Source: Mesostigma viride (taxonomy: Eukaryota > Streptophyta > Mesostigmatophyceae > Mesostigmatales > Mesostigmataceae). From it: a stretch of DNA of 64,000 bases. A program made the position numbers and the translations under genes. The notes below the pieces were generated by a model, which saw only the letters and a program-made list of their open reading frames with translations, was not told the DNA's origin and did no database searches. Positions 21,955 to 35,370 of this stretch are shown here, in pieces (position 1 is the first letter of the stretch; every line of letters begins with the position of its first letter). The stretch covers positions 1,432,824 to 1,496,823 of the forward strand of contig RPFO01000276.1 of NCBI GenBank assembly GCA_009746045.1. The letters run 5' to 3'.

Positions 21955-23728
21955 TGTCCATCTTCCCAGTAAAAGTCCTAAATTTAGGACCAAGTGGAAT
22001 TAAAATATATATATGCAAACATTAAAATTTGACCCTGGCATTCGTGCCCATGACAGATAACACACTTTTTTAGTTTCTATCAAAAACCTGGGGTCAAATA
22101 ATTACATTTAGTGCATGAATGGGCCCTGCCACCTGCCAGACCTCAAAGCGCGAATTTGGCCAAAATGTGGGTTTTAGGACCATTAGGACCAATTAGTGTC
22201 AACGCATGACCATGCTATCCACACGGTCCCTTGAGCATCTTACAAGCGCTAGGGGACCCTACGAGGCCTTGGGATGGCGGGGCAGCGTATAACAAGGCCA
22301 TACCCTGCTGTGGCTGCCTCTATATATACGCGTGCTTAACGGTGTCACAGATGGTGCAGGTAATGCAATATACGGTTGCATGGTTGCTGAGGTTGCCCGG
22401 CTTGAACATGGCCCACCCCTTGCGGTAAACTTTCTCTAAGCATATGCCAAACCTTCTTTGACATCACGGACATGCTGGCCACCACCCAGCGATGAAAAAA
22501 CATTGCATTTGCATTGCAACTAACACATGAATGCAGCCAAATCAAGTTACAAAACAACGGTGTGCTAACATGCAACGCTTTGTGAGCGAATTCAGGGTGC
22601 ATGTAACACGTAAACCATACTGTATATACTGTCTGAGAACACCCTGAACGACTGCAGGCCATAGGACCATGGTTTATAACTAACACATGAGTAAAACTGC
22701 TCTTACGCATGTGTGTTTTAGCTGCAGCGGACGACGAAGATAGAGACGTAAAAAATTGTATGACGTAAACCAACTATGTGTGACAGTTATGTGCACAGAG
22801 AGCGTCCCCTCTTTTTAGGCATAGCTGGCTGACTCAAAACACCACGACAGCGTTGCCAGTTACACTAATGATCTAGGACAACCCGGCACGTACCTGCTAC
22901 TTACGTCGCCTCATTCCAGATGGTTGCAAAAAAGTCGCTGAAATCCGCAGCGAGGTCAGCTTTCCGAGAGCTGAGCGCACCAAAGCTGGCCAACCGGTTC
23001 GACAATGATATAAACCACGCTTGTGCTGCGTTCTAGGTCCAAGAAATACCGAAAGTGAAGACCTATAAGGTGCGCTCGCTGCCCAGCCTGAACGTCCCTA
23101 AAACATGGTCGACAATGGAAATCGGGCAAGAATATCACGGCCCAGGCGCTCCCATGTCAAATACTCCGTTTCTAAACTCCAGACTATAATAAAAATCGTC
23201 CACAAAAATTCCCTGGCTTGATTCGCACCACCATTGCTAATACACTAACATGTTTGTGCCAAAATCGACCCTCCGCGAGCAGGCGATCTGCGACCCATTT
23301 GTGTTGTGCCGCTGTGCTACAGCGCTACACATAAAAACTTGCGCAGAAAATATTCACAGCCTTTAAGCATAACTAACAACCTTTCGTTTTTGCTACTGGG
23401 CGCCCGAAATGATAAACGCACGTGAAAACGCCGGCCACGATTGTCAGGTCGCCATATCCACCTCACTTCATTCCCGCACCCACTTTTTCGCTCCAAAATC
23501 GGTTATATTTTTGGTCGAGGTACCTACTTTCCCGCCATTATACCCGGTACCCGGGTACGGAATCCGGGTACCATGTGCCGGTACCACGGGTCGGGTACAT
23601 CATGCCGGGTACGGTGGACATGGGGTACGGTCCATATAGTGACCCCCCCCCCCCGGTACCTCGGTTTTAGTGACCACTAGGACGATTTAGGACAAAGTCC
23701 TAAATTTAGGACCGTGGGAGGATTAACA
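21955..23728. other. AT-richer segment between two (ATGG)n arrays; no gene recognised
   Basis: The 18-bp sequence AGTCCTAAATTTAGGACC, itself palindromic, occurs near both edges (about 21973-21990 and 23696-23713), just inside the flanking arrays. The interior has only short frames without known motifs. It includes a cluster of GGTACC/GGGTAC motifs at 23527-23660 and a run of more than 12 C at about 23644-23656. A mobile or recombination unit is possible but not shown. Confidence 0.4.
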
Positions 23729-23968
23729 ATGGATGGATGGATGGATGGATGGATGGATGGATGGATGGATGGATGGATGGATGGATGGATGGATGGATGG
23801 ATGGATGGATGGATGGATGGATGGATCGGGATGGATGGATGGATGGATGGATGGATGGATGGATGGATGGATGGATGGATGGATGGATGGATGGATGGAT
23901 GGATGGATGGATGGATGGATGGATGGATGGATGGATGGATGGATGGATGGATGGATGGATGGATGGAT
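23729..23968. repeat. (ATGG)n microsatellite with one interruption
   Basis: About 60 units, with a single CGG break near 23826. The right edge runs straight into a LINE 3' tail beginning ATCAAGGGCTATGTGC. Confidence 0.95.
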
Positions 23969-24090
23969 CAAGGGCTATGTGCTACAGATACTCCCACTGA
24001 CGGAGTTATTAAAAATTAAATTAAATTATAACATGCCTCCGTGGGGAGGTCATGTAGCACATATTCCATGATGGATGGGGTGGAGGAAGC

Positions 24091-25416
24091 CAGTGAACAG
24101 CCATACGGCGTATAATACGCCGTATGGCGCGTATTATACGCCATACGCAAGATTTCCGTATGGGTATGGGAAAAAAAATACGCACTGCGTATGGTTTGCG
24201 TATTTTTTGCGTATTGCGTATTTTTTGCGTATTTTTTGCGTATTTTTTGCGTATTTTTTGCGTATGAACCGCGTTCGAAGTAGCTTCTGGCATCATTTTG
24301 GACGGCAGTGGAGCCGGAACTAGACTGTATCTAGGCGACCTGGAACTCCGCGACAAATAAACGACATGCAGGTGCCAAGCTGGCCGTGCATGTACGACTG
24401 TAAGTGCATTGCTGCAGATTGCTGCGTGTCGGACTAGGGTCTAGGAGACGGACGAGGAAATTAGGTGACGAAGTTATGTTGTCTGCCAACAAGGGCGCGC
24501 ATCTGGCACCTAACATTTAATCGTAGCACAATTGACATCCAGGCACCATGGCTAGCGACGGTGATGGTGTGGGTCTATGGAACACGATGATGACTGGGCC
24601 GACGAGATGCAGGCCGTATTCGAGACTGTCTGGACACACATCGTGAAAGAACAGACTCTCAACAAGAAAGGGCAGCCGACAGGTAACTACAAGCTAAGTG
24701 ACGTGCACACTTTTGGATGCAGAATTCTCGGGTTCTACCACCCGAGCAAGGCTAGCACCCGCCATATCATGGGCGCTACGTACGCGAAGGAGGCAAGAGT
24801 GAGCGAGTGCAAGAGGCCGCCGGAGGCATTACGTCGCAGGCTGCGGGGTATTTGGTGTGACTCGCGATGCACATAAATGCCTTATTTAGCCATGCAGGCT
24901 GCTGCTAGCCAGCCACCGTACCATATGTGTTAATGGTTTAGGGAAGCTGGGTCGGGTTGCTGGCATGCATGGTATCCTGCACGCTAGCCACATTGTTGGC
25001 AGCCCGTATGGATTCTTGCTTCATGTAGATCAATATTGCATGGTGGCCTACCACGAGTAGGCAAGATGTCTGTTTCTGGCACAATGTCTTATTACTTTTG
25101 GCAAGTTGGCCGACTGACCGTGTGCTATTTACAGACATTATTAATAACAACAGATGTACAATGCTTGTATTTGTAGGCATGCAGCGACGGCAACGGCAAT
25201 ATTATGTGATGATGTGTTAAATAAAGGCAAGTGGTGTTGCAAGAACACACAAAAAACATGCCTGATTGGTCAGAATGTTGAAGAACCCCCTGAACCATGC
25301 AAAAAACAGCATTTTCAAGAGTCCCCGTATGGTTTGCGTATTATACCCCGTATGGCGTATTATACACCATACACAAGGGCCCCGTATGGCTGCGTATTGC
25401 GTATGGCTGTTCACTG
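24091..25416. mobile_element. hAT-like DNA element in the LINE 3' UTR
   Basis: The 17-bp inverted ends CAGTGAACAGCCATACG are flanked by a perfect 8-bp target duplication, GAGGAAGC (24083-24090 and 25417-25424). CAGTG ends and an 8-bp duplication are hAT hallmarks. Subterminal regions are packed with short CCATACG/CGTATGG and TGCGTATTTTTT motifs in both orientations, as expected of transposase-binding repeats. Length is 1326 bp. The one notable frame is at 24577-24876, and no hAT transposase is visible, so the copy is non-autonomous. Confidence 0.85.
24577..24876 (+). CDS. short ORF inside the hAT-like element, function unknown
   Basis: It encodes 99 residues beginning MEHDDDWADEMQAVFETVW. 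The N-terminus is acidic and the C-terminus Arg/Lys-rich (ECKRPPEALRRRLRG). I recognise no BED finger or hAT dimerisation motif. It may be a captured exon or a transposase remnant. Nothing shows that it is translated. Confidence 0.3.
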   Translation: MEHDDDWADEMQAVFETVWTHIVKEQTLNKKGQPTGNYKLSDVHTFGCRILGFYHPSKASTRHIMGATYAKEARVSECKRPPEALRRRLRGIWCDSRCT

Positions 25417-25456
25417 GAGGAAGCCGCGTGATCGAACTATCCTAACTCTAAGCTAT

Positions 25457-26433
25457 CTAGAAAATCCTAACTACACTACTCATCAAAACGTCTCCTCCGC
25501 TTGGGGGGAGGTGGCTTGCCCACAGGGTCGGGCGTGTCGGCGCCTTGACAATCTTCTTCCACCGCGTCTTTTCCTGCATGGCAGTCCAAAGACGGGAGAG
25601 AGAGTGGATGCGGTGCTCAAACTGGGCTGGGACCACTAGGTCGTCCAGCAACATCTGAACGTAGTTCGTGACAGGTTTCCCTACCCTTTTGGGAATGTCC
25701 TCGGGGCCAGGCCAGGTCAGAATGTGCCGCCCTGGCTGGCCAAGCCGCTGGGGGCCGGCCAGACCGAGGGTGGTGTCGACCTGGCTGGTGCGGGCAAGGT
25801 GTCCTACAAATGCTATCCTACGCTGCCTAATCTCGTCCGAAACACGAGGCATGCCATGATACAAAGACTCTGATGACGGACGCTCGGAAAAACCTACGTT
25901 AAGGACCTGTCGGAGCATCCTGTAAACCGTGCCGTCTAGCCTAGCTGCCAGTTTGGGTGTGAGGGTCCACGCCTCGGCGCCATACGTGAGCACCGTGAGG
26001 ACGAGGACCTTGAAGAGCATGCGCTTGCGGTGCCCGCCCAGGCCCTTCGAGCGCCAGTAGGGTGTGAGCGAATGGAGCTTGGCCCAGGCAAGGCCGATGC
26101 GGGTGTCCACATCGTCGGCGGTGTCAGGAAGCCAGCTCCCCAACAGCTTGAAGCGGTCGCGGAACGGGACCTCCGTCCCGTCGAGCAGGCGCGGCAGCGG
26201 TGGTTTACTGGAGGCCCCAATCACCATCGCCTCGGTTTTGACACTAATCTCGATCCAACCCTACCGCCCGCGCCTCCAGGCCCAGGCAGTCCAGCCAGGT
26301 CTGAATGTGCTCGGGGCTCTCGATGAGGGTAATATCATCCGCATAAATCAGGTCGGCAAGGCGGTAACCAGCCGGTCCAACCCCGCCGTGCTCTTTCACG
26401 TTAAGAATGTCCAACAAGCCTGGCTCGAACCCC
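25457..26433 (-). pseudogene. LINE ORF2, distal part (RT YADD box to C-terminus)
   Basis: This is the 3' half of the RT ORF begun at 43822-44521. The first residues after the TTAA junction lead to YRLADLIYADDITLIE, with the catalytic YADD at 26334-26345. A one-base shift follows near 26248. The frame then runs through SVKTEAMVIGAS, FKLLGSWLPDTADDV, LTYGAEAWTLTPKLAARLDG and the conserved downstream region RRIAFVGHLART. The stop is at 25457. The C-terminal region is typical of APE-type LINE ORF2 proteins found in algae and invertebrates. The enzyme would copy the LINE RNA at a nicked target. Confidence 0.8.
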
Positions 26434-26805
26434 TTAACCCCTAAATGGCCTGAGATCCTGCCGATAAATCGGCTGGATCTTCACAATTTTGCAAACCAGA
26501 TGCCATCCAGCCTACCCATATCCAATGGCTGTCCTTGGGGGCCAAGCATGTCCATGAGCCGCCCTTCGGGTTGGTATATCACAACCTCACATATATTCAT
26601 TGAGAATGATAGATTACGGAGGTGAGATAGGCATGCAACATAAGGAAAAACCCGAGAACTGGGAGAATAACCCTGAAGAAATTAATAGTAATCTGACACA
26701 GACATCCAAGGATCACGCCAGCGGCACAAGGTACAACTAACTATACATCACAAAACTACACGCAGCAACAGCGCTGCCGGCCCACCATGCAGGCCTGGAA
26801 GGAAT

Positions 26806-28005
26806 CTAGACCGCATGGGTCGCGACAAAGTCGGCCCGGGTGCGGCGGAATAACACATCAGCCACGGTGCGAGTGAGGGCGAGTGACAGACGCTGCCGCC
26901 AATACGAGGACCACGTGCGGGCCGACCACGGGGCGGTCTGACCCTCGAGGTCGAGGCGGTCTTCACGGCGCTGGCAGCACTCGTGGAAAAACTCCGCTGT
27001 CTTGGGGCCCATGGCCCCGAACTCCTCAAGGACAAAGGGGATGACCCGGTGGGGCCCCACATTGCCGTAGGAGGCAAACTTGTCGCGCTCAGCCACAGCG
27101 GCAGCAGCGCCGGCATCCACAGCCGCCCGGAGGATGTGGCGACCGGAAAGCGGCCGAGCCACGGAGACATCGATGAGCAGGTGGCAACCCTGCCCGTCGT
27201 AGTCAAGCACGGTAATGTCGGGGCGGTGGTTGGGTGAGTAGAGGGCGGCCCCATCCGCGTCCTCGCACTTAATGGTGGAGTGGGGAAAGACCGACCGAAC
27301 CATGGCACACACCACCCGGAGGAGAGCGGTATGGAGATAGAGGAACCAGTTCTGGTTCTGCTGGCCACCCATGCACGCGATGTAGTGCGTCCCAGTAGTA
27401 TCCAGAGCAAGCCCGCAGCTGCCGCAGGACGCACCCGCCGTGATGAGAGGTTGCGGGGCAAAGAGCTGGTGGCGGAGAGCGATGGCGTAAAGGGCCGGAA
27501 CCAGTGTGAACAAAGGGCTCATGGGGAGGGCGCGCAGGAATGCGGACCCCACGCTCCCCTCAAGGGAAACGGAGTGAAGCCAAGCCTTCCCCTGATCGTT
27601 CAAGCTCGCATGCAGACCCATCCAGTCGGCACAGTGTAGTATACCCGCGTAGGTCTTTTGTTGTTTTTCATGAACGCAGGCATGCAGGGAAGACACTAGG
27701 ACTGACGACAGTGGACACGCCGGGCGTGCCCCGGGGCAGGCGACGGTGGACGGCCTGAGCGGGGCGGACGAGGTCGCAAGCCTGCTGGATCCCGAGGTAA
27801 GAATCCTGCACAGCCTGCACAAAGGGAAAGGGGGATGGGGTGACCAAGTCGGGAATGGCGCTGACGGCGCTGGGGACCAACCGGCGGATCTCCGCCCAGG
27901 CCTGAGCAACAGAGCCAAGGAAGGCGGCGGGGGCGAGGCGGGCGGCGCGGGTGAGCCCACACCCGCCCATGCGGCAGGGGAGGGTGGCCAAGCGCATGGA
28001 GTGAG
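26806..28005 (-). pseudogene. REL-type LINE, C-terminal part (CCHC finger, restriction-like endonuclease)
   Basis: It begins in the frame continuing from 40525: MRLATLPCRMGGCGLTRAAR, the usual LPxRxGGxGL segment after a LINE RT. After one frameshift near 27690 it reads LVSSLHACVHEKQQKTYAG and on to a finger of the form C-x2-C-x9-H-x3-C (CGSCGLALDTTGTHYIAC, about 27405). Then comes RPDITVL followed by LLIDVSVARP, which resembles the KPD..VDV core of the R2/Dualen-type endonuclease. This domain would nick target DNA. Both the frameshift and the split make it inactive. Confidence 0.7.
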
Positions 28006-28136
28006 CACTATACTTTTCGTCCGAGGGTAGTAAAAATGATCCGAGGCGTAAATTACGAGGTGGTAACTTACGGCACAGACTACTCTTACCGTTTGTATAA
28101 GAGTTCGGATCTTTCTCGTAAGCTACGAGTTAGATC

Positions 28137-28325
28137 CGAGGTAAGATCCGACGTCGTAATTTACGAGGTAGTAATTTACGAGGTAGTAATTTACGAGGTA
28201 GTAATGTACGAGGTAGTAATGTACGAGGTAGTAATGTACGAGGTAGTAATTTACGAGGTAGTAAGGTACGAGGTAGTAATTTGCGAGGTAGTAATTTACG
28301 AGTTGGTAATTTACGATCCCGGTAC
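28137..28325 (+). repeat. subterminal repeats of the CACTA element
   Basis: About twelve tandem copies of a 15-bp unit, GTAATTTACGAGGTA, with small variants (TTTACG, TGTACG, GGTACG). Related single motifs sit near the right end (40380-40466). In this superfamily, subterminal repeats bind the element's DNA-binding protein. Confidence 0.8.
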
Positions 28326-28509
28326 TCGGTCCCGTAGGTTACGACGTCGTATGCTTCTCGCGTACACTACCGGTACTACAATCATGTCGCTATGTCGTTC
28401 TGAATTGCAGTACGCATGTCACTTATCAGAATTTCACTTTGATTTCACTTATCATTTCGGTCAACCTAACCCCTAACACCCATTTACCCGGGGGAAAAAA
28501 ATGAATGGC

Positions 28510-28985
28510 ATTTGCAGCAAGGCTCATGCAAGACGAGTTCCTATTTCATAAAAAATTTCATTATTAAATGCAGGATTACATGTCATGCACAAAAATCCAA
28601 CGCCTTCACAGAAAATAGCATATCAAGTCTTCTGACGACAATATCAAGTCAATATCAAATTCGTGGCTTCTCTTCGTGGCTTGAAATACTGTTTCCATGC
28701 GGTGCTTAGGACAGCTCCGGGGATGTCGGCACCGCACAGAAGCTCCATCCGGGAGCAAGTGCGCCGGGGGAAGATGTTGTACATCCAGAGCTCGATATGT
28801 GCGGGAAGCCGTCGTGTTGGAAACCGAGGTGTCTGCACATAATTCCGCGCGCAGGCAGCTTGTGCCTTTACGGGGGAAGACCTGCGACACAAAAACCGTG
28901 TCCGGACAATGCAATACGGAGAAATGGCAACGGCAGATGGAGTCGGCTAAGGCCGCTTGTAAGGAAAGTGATTTTTAATGCACGA
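28510..28985. other. coding-like segment in the CACTA interior, unassigned
   Basis: Overlapping frames are open on both strands. The minus-strand frame containing IELWMYNIFPRRTCSRMELL and GADIPGAVLSTAWKQYFKPR reads most like protein. I cannot name a family, and it may be part of a degraded transposon gene or captured host exon. Confidence 0.25.
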
Positions 28986-29035
28986 ATAAATGTATAATGC
29001 ATGCTACATCGCCATCGCTTGGGCGGTGAAAAGAC

Positions 29036-29270
29036 AAGGACCAACCACATGCCCCCACCTACCCTTCGTGCATCCCGCCCTTGACGAGGCACAACCATGT
29101 GCCCCCACCTACCCTTTGTGCGTCCCTCCCTTGACAAGAAACAAGCACGTGCACCTATCTAACCTTTGTGCATCCCTTCCTTGGCAAGGAACAAGCACAC
29201 CCACCCACCTACTCCACATGCATCCCTCCCTTGACAAGGAACAAGCACGATCACCCAGCTACCCACTAGC
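29036..29270 (+). repeat. tandem repeat, about 55-57 bp unit, four copies
   Basis: Imperfect copies centre on CCTTGACAAGGAACAAGCAC and CCCACCTACCC. They are diverged by substitutions and small indels. Confidence 0.7.
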
Positions 29271-29559
29271 ACGGCAGCAAGGCAGACCTTACAATGGCAA
29301 GTGATGTTTATCGGTAGAAACTGTTAGACAACTAGCAAACGAGCCAGCCGGTGAAGAGCAAGGCACGCATGCAAGGAATTTGTCGTTGCCTATGTCTACG
29401 CTTGTGTTTGTCACTGCAGTTGAAATCTGCATTTGCATCAGCAGGCCCGATCGAACCCCATGTCGCCACCCGCATTTCCACTTATACTTCACGGCCCCTT
29501 ATTCTTCTCTTGTGCCTGCCTTTGCCCTAACTGTTACCCTAGCATCTGCCCTTGCCCCT

Positions 29560-29895
29560 ATCCTTTGATCCCCAGTGTTTGCCGTTGCCCTCATCCTTTC
29601 CCTAGTGCCTGCCCTTGTCTTCATCTTTTCCCTTGTGCCTGCCCTTGCCCTTGTCCGTTCCCTCGTGCTTGACTTGTCCTAATCTCTTTCCCTTGCGCCT
29701 GCCCTTGCCCTTATCCGCTTCCCTTGTGCCTGCCCCTGCCCTTGCCCTTGTCATTTCCCTTGAGCCTGCCCTTTTGGCAAGCACAAGTGCCTTTGTCCTT
29801 TCCTTGGCCTTGTGCTTGCTCTTCCAGTTTCCCTTTCCTTTGCTCGTGCGGTTGCCTTTGCTCTTACCCGGGTGCTTGCCCTTGCCGTTTGCAAG
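29560..29895 (+). repeat. degenerate C/T-rich repeat (CCTGCCCTTGCCC)
   Basis: More than ten irregular copies of a CTTGTGCCTGCCCTTGCCCT-like unit. Long frames on both strands here are products of the repeat. Confidence 0.65.
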
Positions 29896-31736
<1,841 letters not shown>

Positions 31737-32185
31737 GGGTGGTGGTACACAAATACCGTACAAGTGATACACAAATACGCTACAAGTGATACACAAATAC
31801 CGCCAGTATAACAGCGGGTCGCTGCGTACCTGCCGTGGGAAGGAGGACAAGTGATACACAAATACGCTACAAGTGATACACAAATACCGTACAAGTGATA
31901 CACAATTGCAGGCAGGACAACAGCGGGTCGCTGCGTACCTGCCGTGGGAAGGAGGACAAGTGATACACAAATACGCTACAAGTGATACACAAATACCGTA
32001 CAAGTGATACACAATTGCAGCCAGGACAACAGCGGGTCGCTGCGTACCTGCCGTGGGAAGGAGGACAAGTGATACACAAATACGTACAAGTGATACACAA
32101 ATACCGTACAAGTGATACACAATTGCAGCCAGGACAACAGCGGGTCGCTGCGTACCTGCCGCGGGAAGGAGGGGGGTGGTACACA
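31737..32185. repeat. minisatellite, about 100-115 bp unit, four copies
   Basis: Each unit holds two or three GTGATACACAAATACCGTAC-type motifs, then CAACAGCGGGTCGCTGCGTA and CCTGCCGTGGGAAGGAGG. Units differ mainly in the number of the short GTGATACACAA sub-repeats. Confidence 0.85.
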
Positions 32186-32189
32186 AATA

Positions 32190-32915
32190 TCCGACCTATA
32201 TATTAGCAATAGCCGCCGCCTATCAAACAGGTCCTATTCATCACGAGCGTCAACGCCCCGTCATCGCCCCGTCATCGCCCGGCCGAGGGCCTTAACCTGT
32301 TAACTCTTTATTCGGAGTGATAGTCAACGACCTATACTACCAATAGCTGCCGCATATCAAACATGGGCTTATCATCACGCCCGTCGAGGGCGATGACGGT
32401 GACGTCGTCACCGTCATCGCCCTCGACGGGCCAACATCTAAACTCTTCTCTTAATCAACAATCTATATTACCAATAGCCGCCGCCTATCAAACAGATCCT
32501 ATTCATCACGCGCGTCAACGCCCCGTCATCGCCCCGTCATCGCCCCGTGATCGCCATGCCGAGCCAGCCGAGGGCCAACCTCTTAACTCTTTACATTTGT
32601 ATTCGGAGTAGTAGTCAACGACCTATATTACCAATAGCCGCCGCATATCAAAAAGGTCGTATTCATGACGCCCGTCGAGGGCGATGACGGTGACGCCGTC
32701 ACCGTCATCGCCCACGGGCCAACATCTAAACTCTTCTCTTAATCAACAATCTATATTACCAATAGCCGCCGCCTGTCAAACAGATCCTATTCATCACGCG
32801 CGTCAACGCCCCGTCATCGCCCCGTCATCGCCCCGTCATCGCTCCGTGATCGCCATGCCGACTGCCGAGGGCCAACCTCTTAACTCTTTATTCGGAGTAA
32901 TAGTTAACTGCCGGC
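32190..32915. repeat. higher-order tandem repeat, about 265-290 bp dimer
   Basis: Two alternating half-units both begin near CTATATTACCAATAGCCGCC (copies near 32200, 32330, 32463, 32622 and 32750). One half carries CGCCCCGTCATCGCCCCGTC and the other the inverted pair GAGGGCGATGACGGTGACG / CGTCACCGTCATCGCC, which can form a hairpin. Confidence 0.75.
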
Positions 32916-32919
32916 ATTG

Positions 32920-33690
32920 CCATACAAGAAGAAGCTCTCGATCCTAGGTATAGACTACCTCGGGTATCATCATCGTAATTGCTAGCATCGAGATCATTCA
33001 TACCTACCGACGATGGCCAGCTGCAAAAGAAAAATGTCGACCAACAGACAGGACCTATCGCCGGGAACCCTCAAGGCAATAAGGGCGAGACAGGCTTTCA
33101 CCGTTAAGTAAAGTTGTCCACATCGTGCTAAGGAATTTGTGCTAATCTATGAGTACCTATATGGACACTTTGTCGCATTTTTTACATGGCAAATAAGCGA
33201 TGTATGTGTCATGTAGGCTGCCATTGGTGCATGCATGCATGGGCCAGCAATGATGGTCAGAGGTACATTGTGCCTATGAGATAACCATCGATTTGTTGAT
33301 CAGCAAGTGATTCATTACGTGAGACAACAATATGTTTGGGGGCTAAGCTTCTTACATTGGTCACATGGCCCGCCATAATTGTTTTCTTATGTGTTTAAGG
33401 TTAGGGCTCTGTTCATGACTGAACGTCATGAACGCGCTCTATTCATGACATTGATTAATTGATTTTAATTAGTCTCATGTCCATGTTGGGGGACCGGGAT
33501 CTCTGAATTCCCCAAAGAAGATATAGTGGAAGTCCCCCAAGACGTCAATATCCGTCAAGACGTCAATAACTACATGTATGTCCACAGCTCAGCTAGTAGT
33601 CTAAAATATGGGCCTCGAGCTAATCTTGCACGCAAGCAATGCCTATCATCAAGGATGAATTAATGCCTATCAACAAGGAGACAATCATGC
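32920..33690. other. no recognised gene
   Basis: Only short frames. Small local duplications such as CAAGACGTCAATA occur twice near 33540-33565. Confidence 0.4.
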
Positions 33691-33697
33691 TTGTTAA

Positions 33698-35041
33698 CCC
33701 ATAGTCCGGAAACAGGGCGATATATCGCCCTGTTTGACCCCCGGTGGCGCGGCGCTCAATTCCGGGAGCGCCGCGCCACCTGTGACGGATGTCAGTGGTC
33801 CGGTGGGTCTGGGAACACTTAAGGACGAAGGTGATGCATAGGTTTGGGGGTAATATTCGCCATAGCCTGGTAAATACAACGTGTATTGAGACAGTATCAC
33901 GTGACTTTGGCGGGAAATTTTCACTCGCGCGCGCGCGTAACGAGATATGGCTGTTAGCGTGCCGTTATCAAGGAAATTTTGCGTCTCGCGGCTTGTAATG
34001 GTTCAGAATGTTGCTCAGAATGATGATGCGTGATTTTCGTAGGTCAGGGGTGGCCAGATGTATAGCATTGGTAAAATACAGGTAGGACATTACTGCTTTC
34101 TTGGTCGTCAGTACCAGATGAGTAATGGCATGCCATATTTCGATTTTCTTCTTATGGCCCGGCAGTCTGCGCCAGCCCGAGCACCCAGGTTTGGTACGGG
34201 ACATCCGCAGCAGCGTCCCTGTGAATTCGGATGCGTTTATAGGTCATCTTTGCACAGAACATCAACCTGGTAATCATGTCGGATGCATGCATTATGCGGC
34301 TATGGCGGCCTATGCCTGGAAAGCATTAGCCAGTGTGAGATATGAGGGTCCCGGCCAGCAGAACCCGGAAAGGTCGTGATCAAGCCAGGTACGGCAACGT
34401 GTTTGCATGTCGTTTGCACGGGAATCTGTCGTTTATACATCCATTTTACACGAGTGTATCAGTGCCTCTTGCAGCAGGTTTCAATGCCTGCTGTATGAGT
34501 GCTATTAGCCCCAAATCTGCTCAGTTTGTGGTGTTTCTTTGGAGGATGCCATTCCGTTAGTGCTGGTTTAGCACTTCTTTGTTTCCCAGCACTTTTTACA
34601 GTCCTATGTGGCTGTATACAATGCATAAGTGTGTGGCATTCCATGGATGGCTGCTTACGCGCGCGTAACCCACACACGTAAGTGAGCGCATTATATAGGT
34701 CAGATGGGCTATCCGTGCGGTCTGACCCAAGGAAAGCATGGTGGCACTATCTATTGACATTGTCCAACCCCAGAATAATTTTTTAGAACCCTCCCTGCAG
34801 GGGTAAACTACTAAGGGGATTTCCCTTGCCTGAAAATGATCGTCTTTTGTCCAACTTTGGCAGTAAATATCTTGCAAAGCACTGAATGGACTCGGGATAT
34901 TATTGCATTTTCTGAAAGTCCTTGAAGTGTAGATACTCCTAGCACCTTGGTTGGGGGTATTTGGAGTTGTGGCCTATGAGTTATGATTTTTTCCATTTTC
35001 AGGGGTCTAAAAATGCCAAAAACCTATTCCCGGACTATGGG
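33698..35041. mobile_element. second family of TTAA (piggyBac-like) element
   Basis: The inverted ends CCCATAGTCCGG and CCGGACTATGGG are flanked by TTAA at 33694-33697 and 35042-35045. Length is 1344 bp. The ends differ from the CCCCTAAATGG family. Near the left end the palindromes GGGCGATATATCGCCC and a GGTGGCGCGGCGCTC/GAGCGCCGCGCCACC pair could form strong hairpins. No transposase is recognised in the interior frames. Confidence 0.75.
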
Positions 35042-35045
35042 TTAA

Positions 35046-35370
35046 ATTTCCTAGGACCCACAACTGGGGGGTCGTAGTCTTTGACAATGTCCGCCTGGGC
35101 AACGCTACTAATCCTACATATCCGAGGTCCCATGTATGAATAAGAGGGGTTGAGCGGATGACGCCAACAGTGTCTGTGCTCTGCATGTCAGCTAAAATCA
35201 TATCGCGGAGACAAACATATGGCGGTATGTCCAATGTTGGCCACTGCGTCGCCTAACAGGTTGTTACATGGTCGGCAAGGGCCTGACCATGTAAGAAGAT
35301 ATCTCCCTGGCTGGCCAGTCCACAAGGAACCAGCAGGGACCTCATCTGAATCAACCTGATTTATTAACTA
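35046..35370. other. no recognised gene
   Basis: Spacer between the TTAA element and LINE tails; no motif seen. Confidence 0.4.

Noticed and set aside
24021-24360. Protein-coding frame with repeated KYAKNTQKIR residues
   Set aside because: Generated by the TGCGTATTTTTT subterminal repeats of the hAT-like element.
31737-32185. CRISPR-like array of spaced repeats
   Set aside because: Units are about 100 bp with internal sub-repeats and near-identical spacers, in a eukaryotic transposon; this is a minisatellite.
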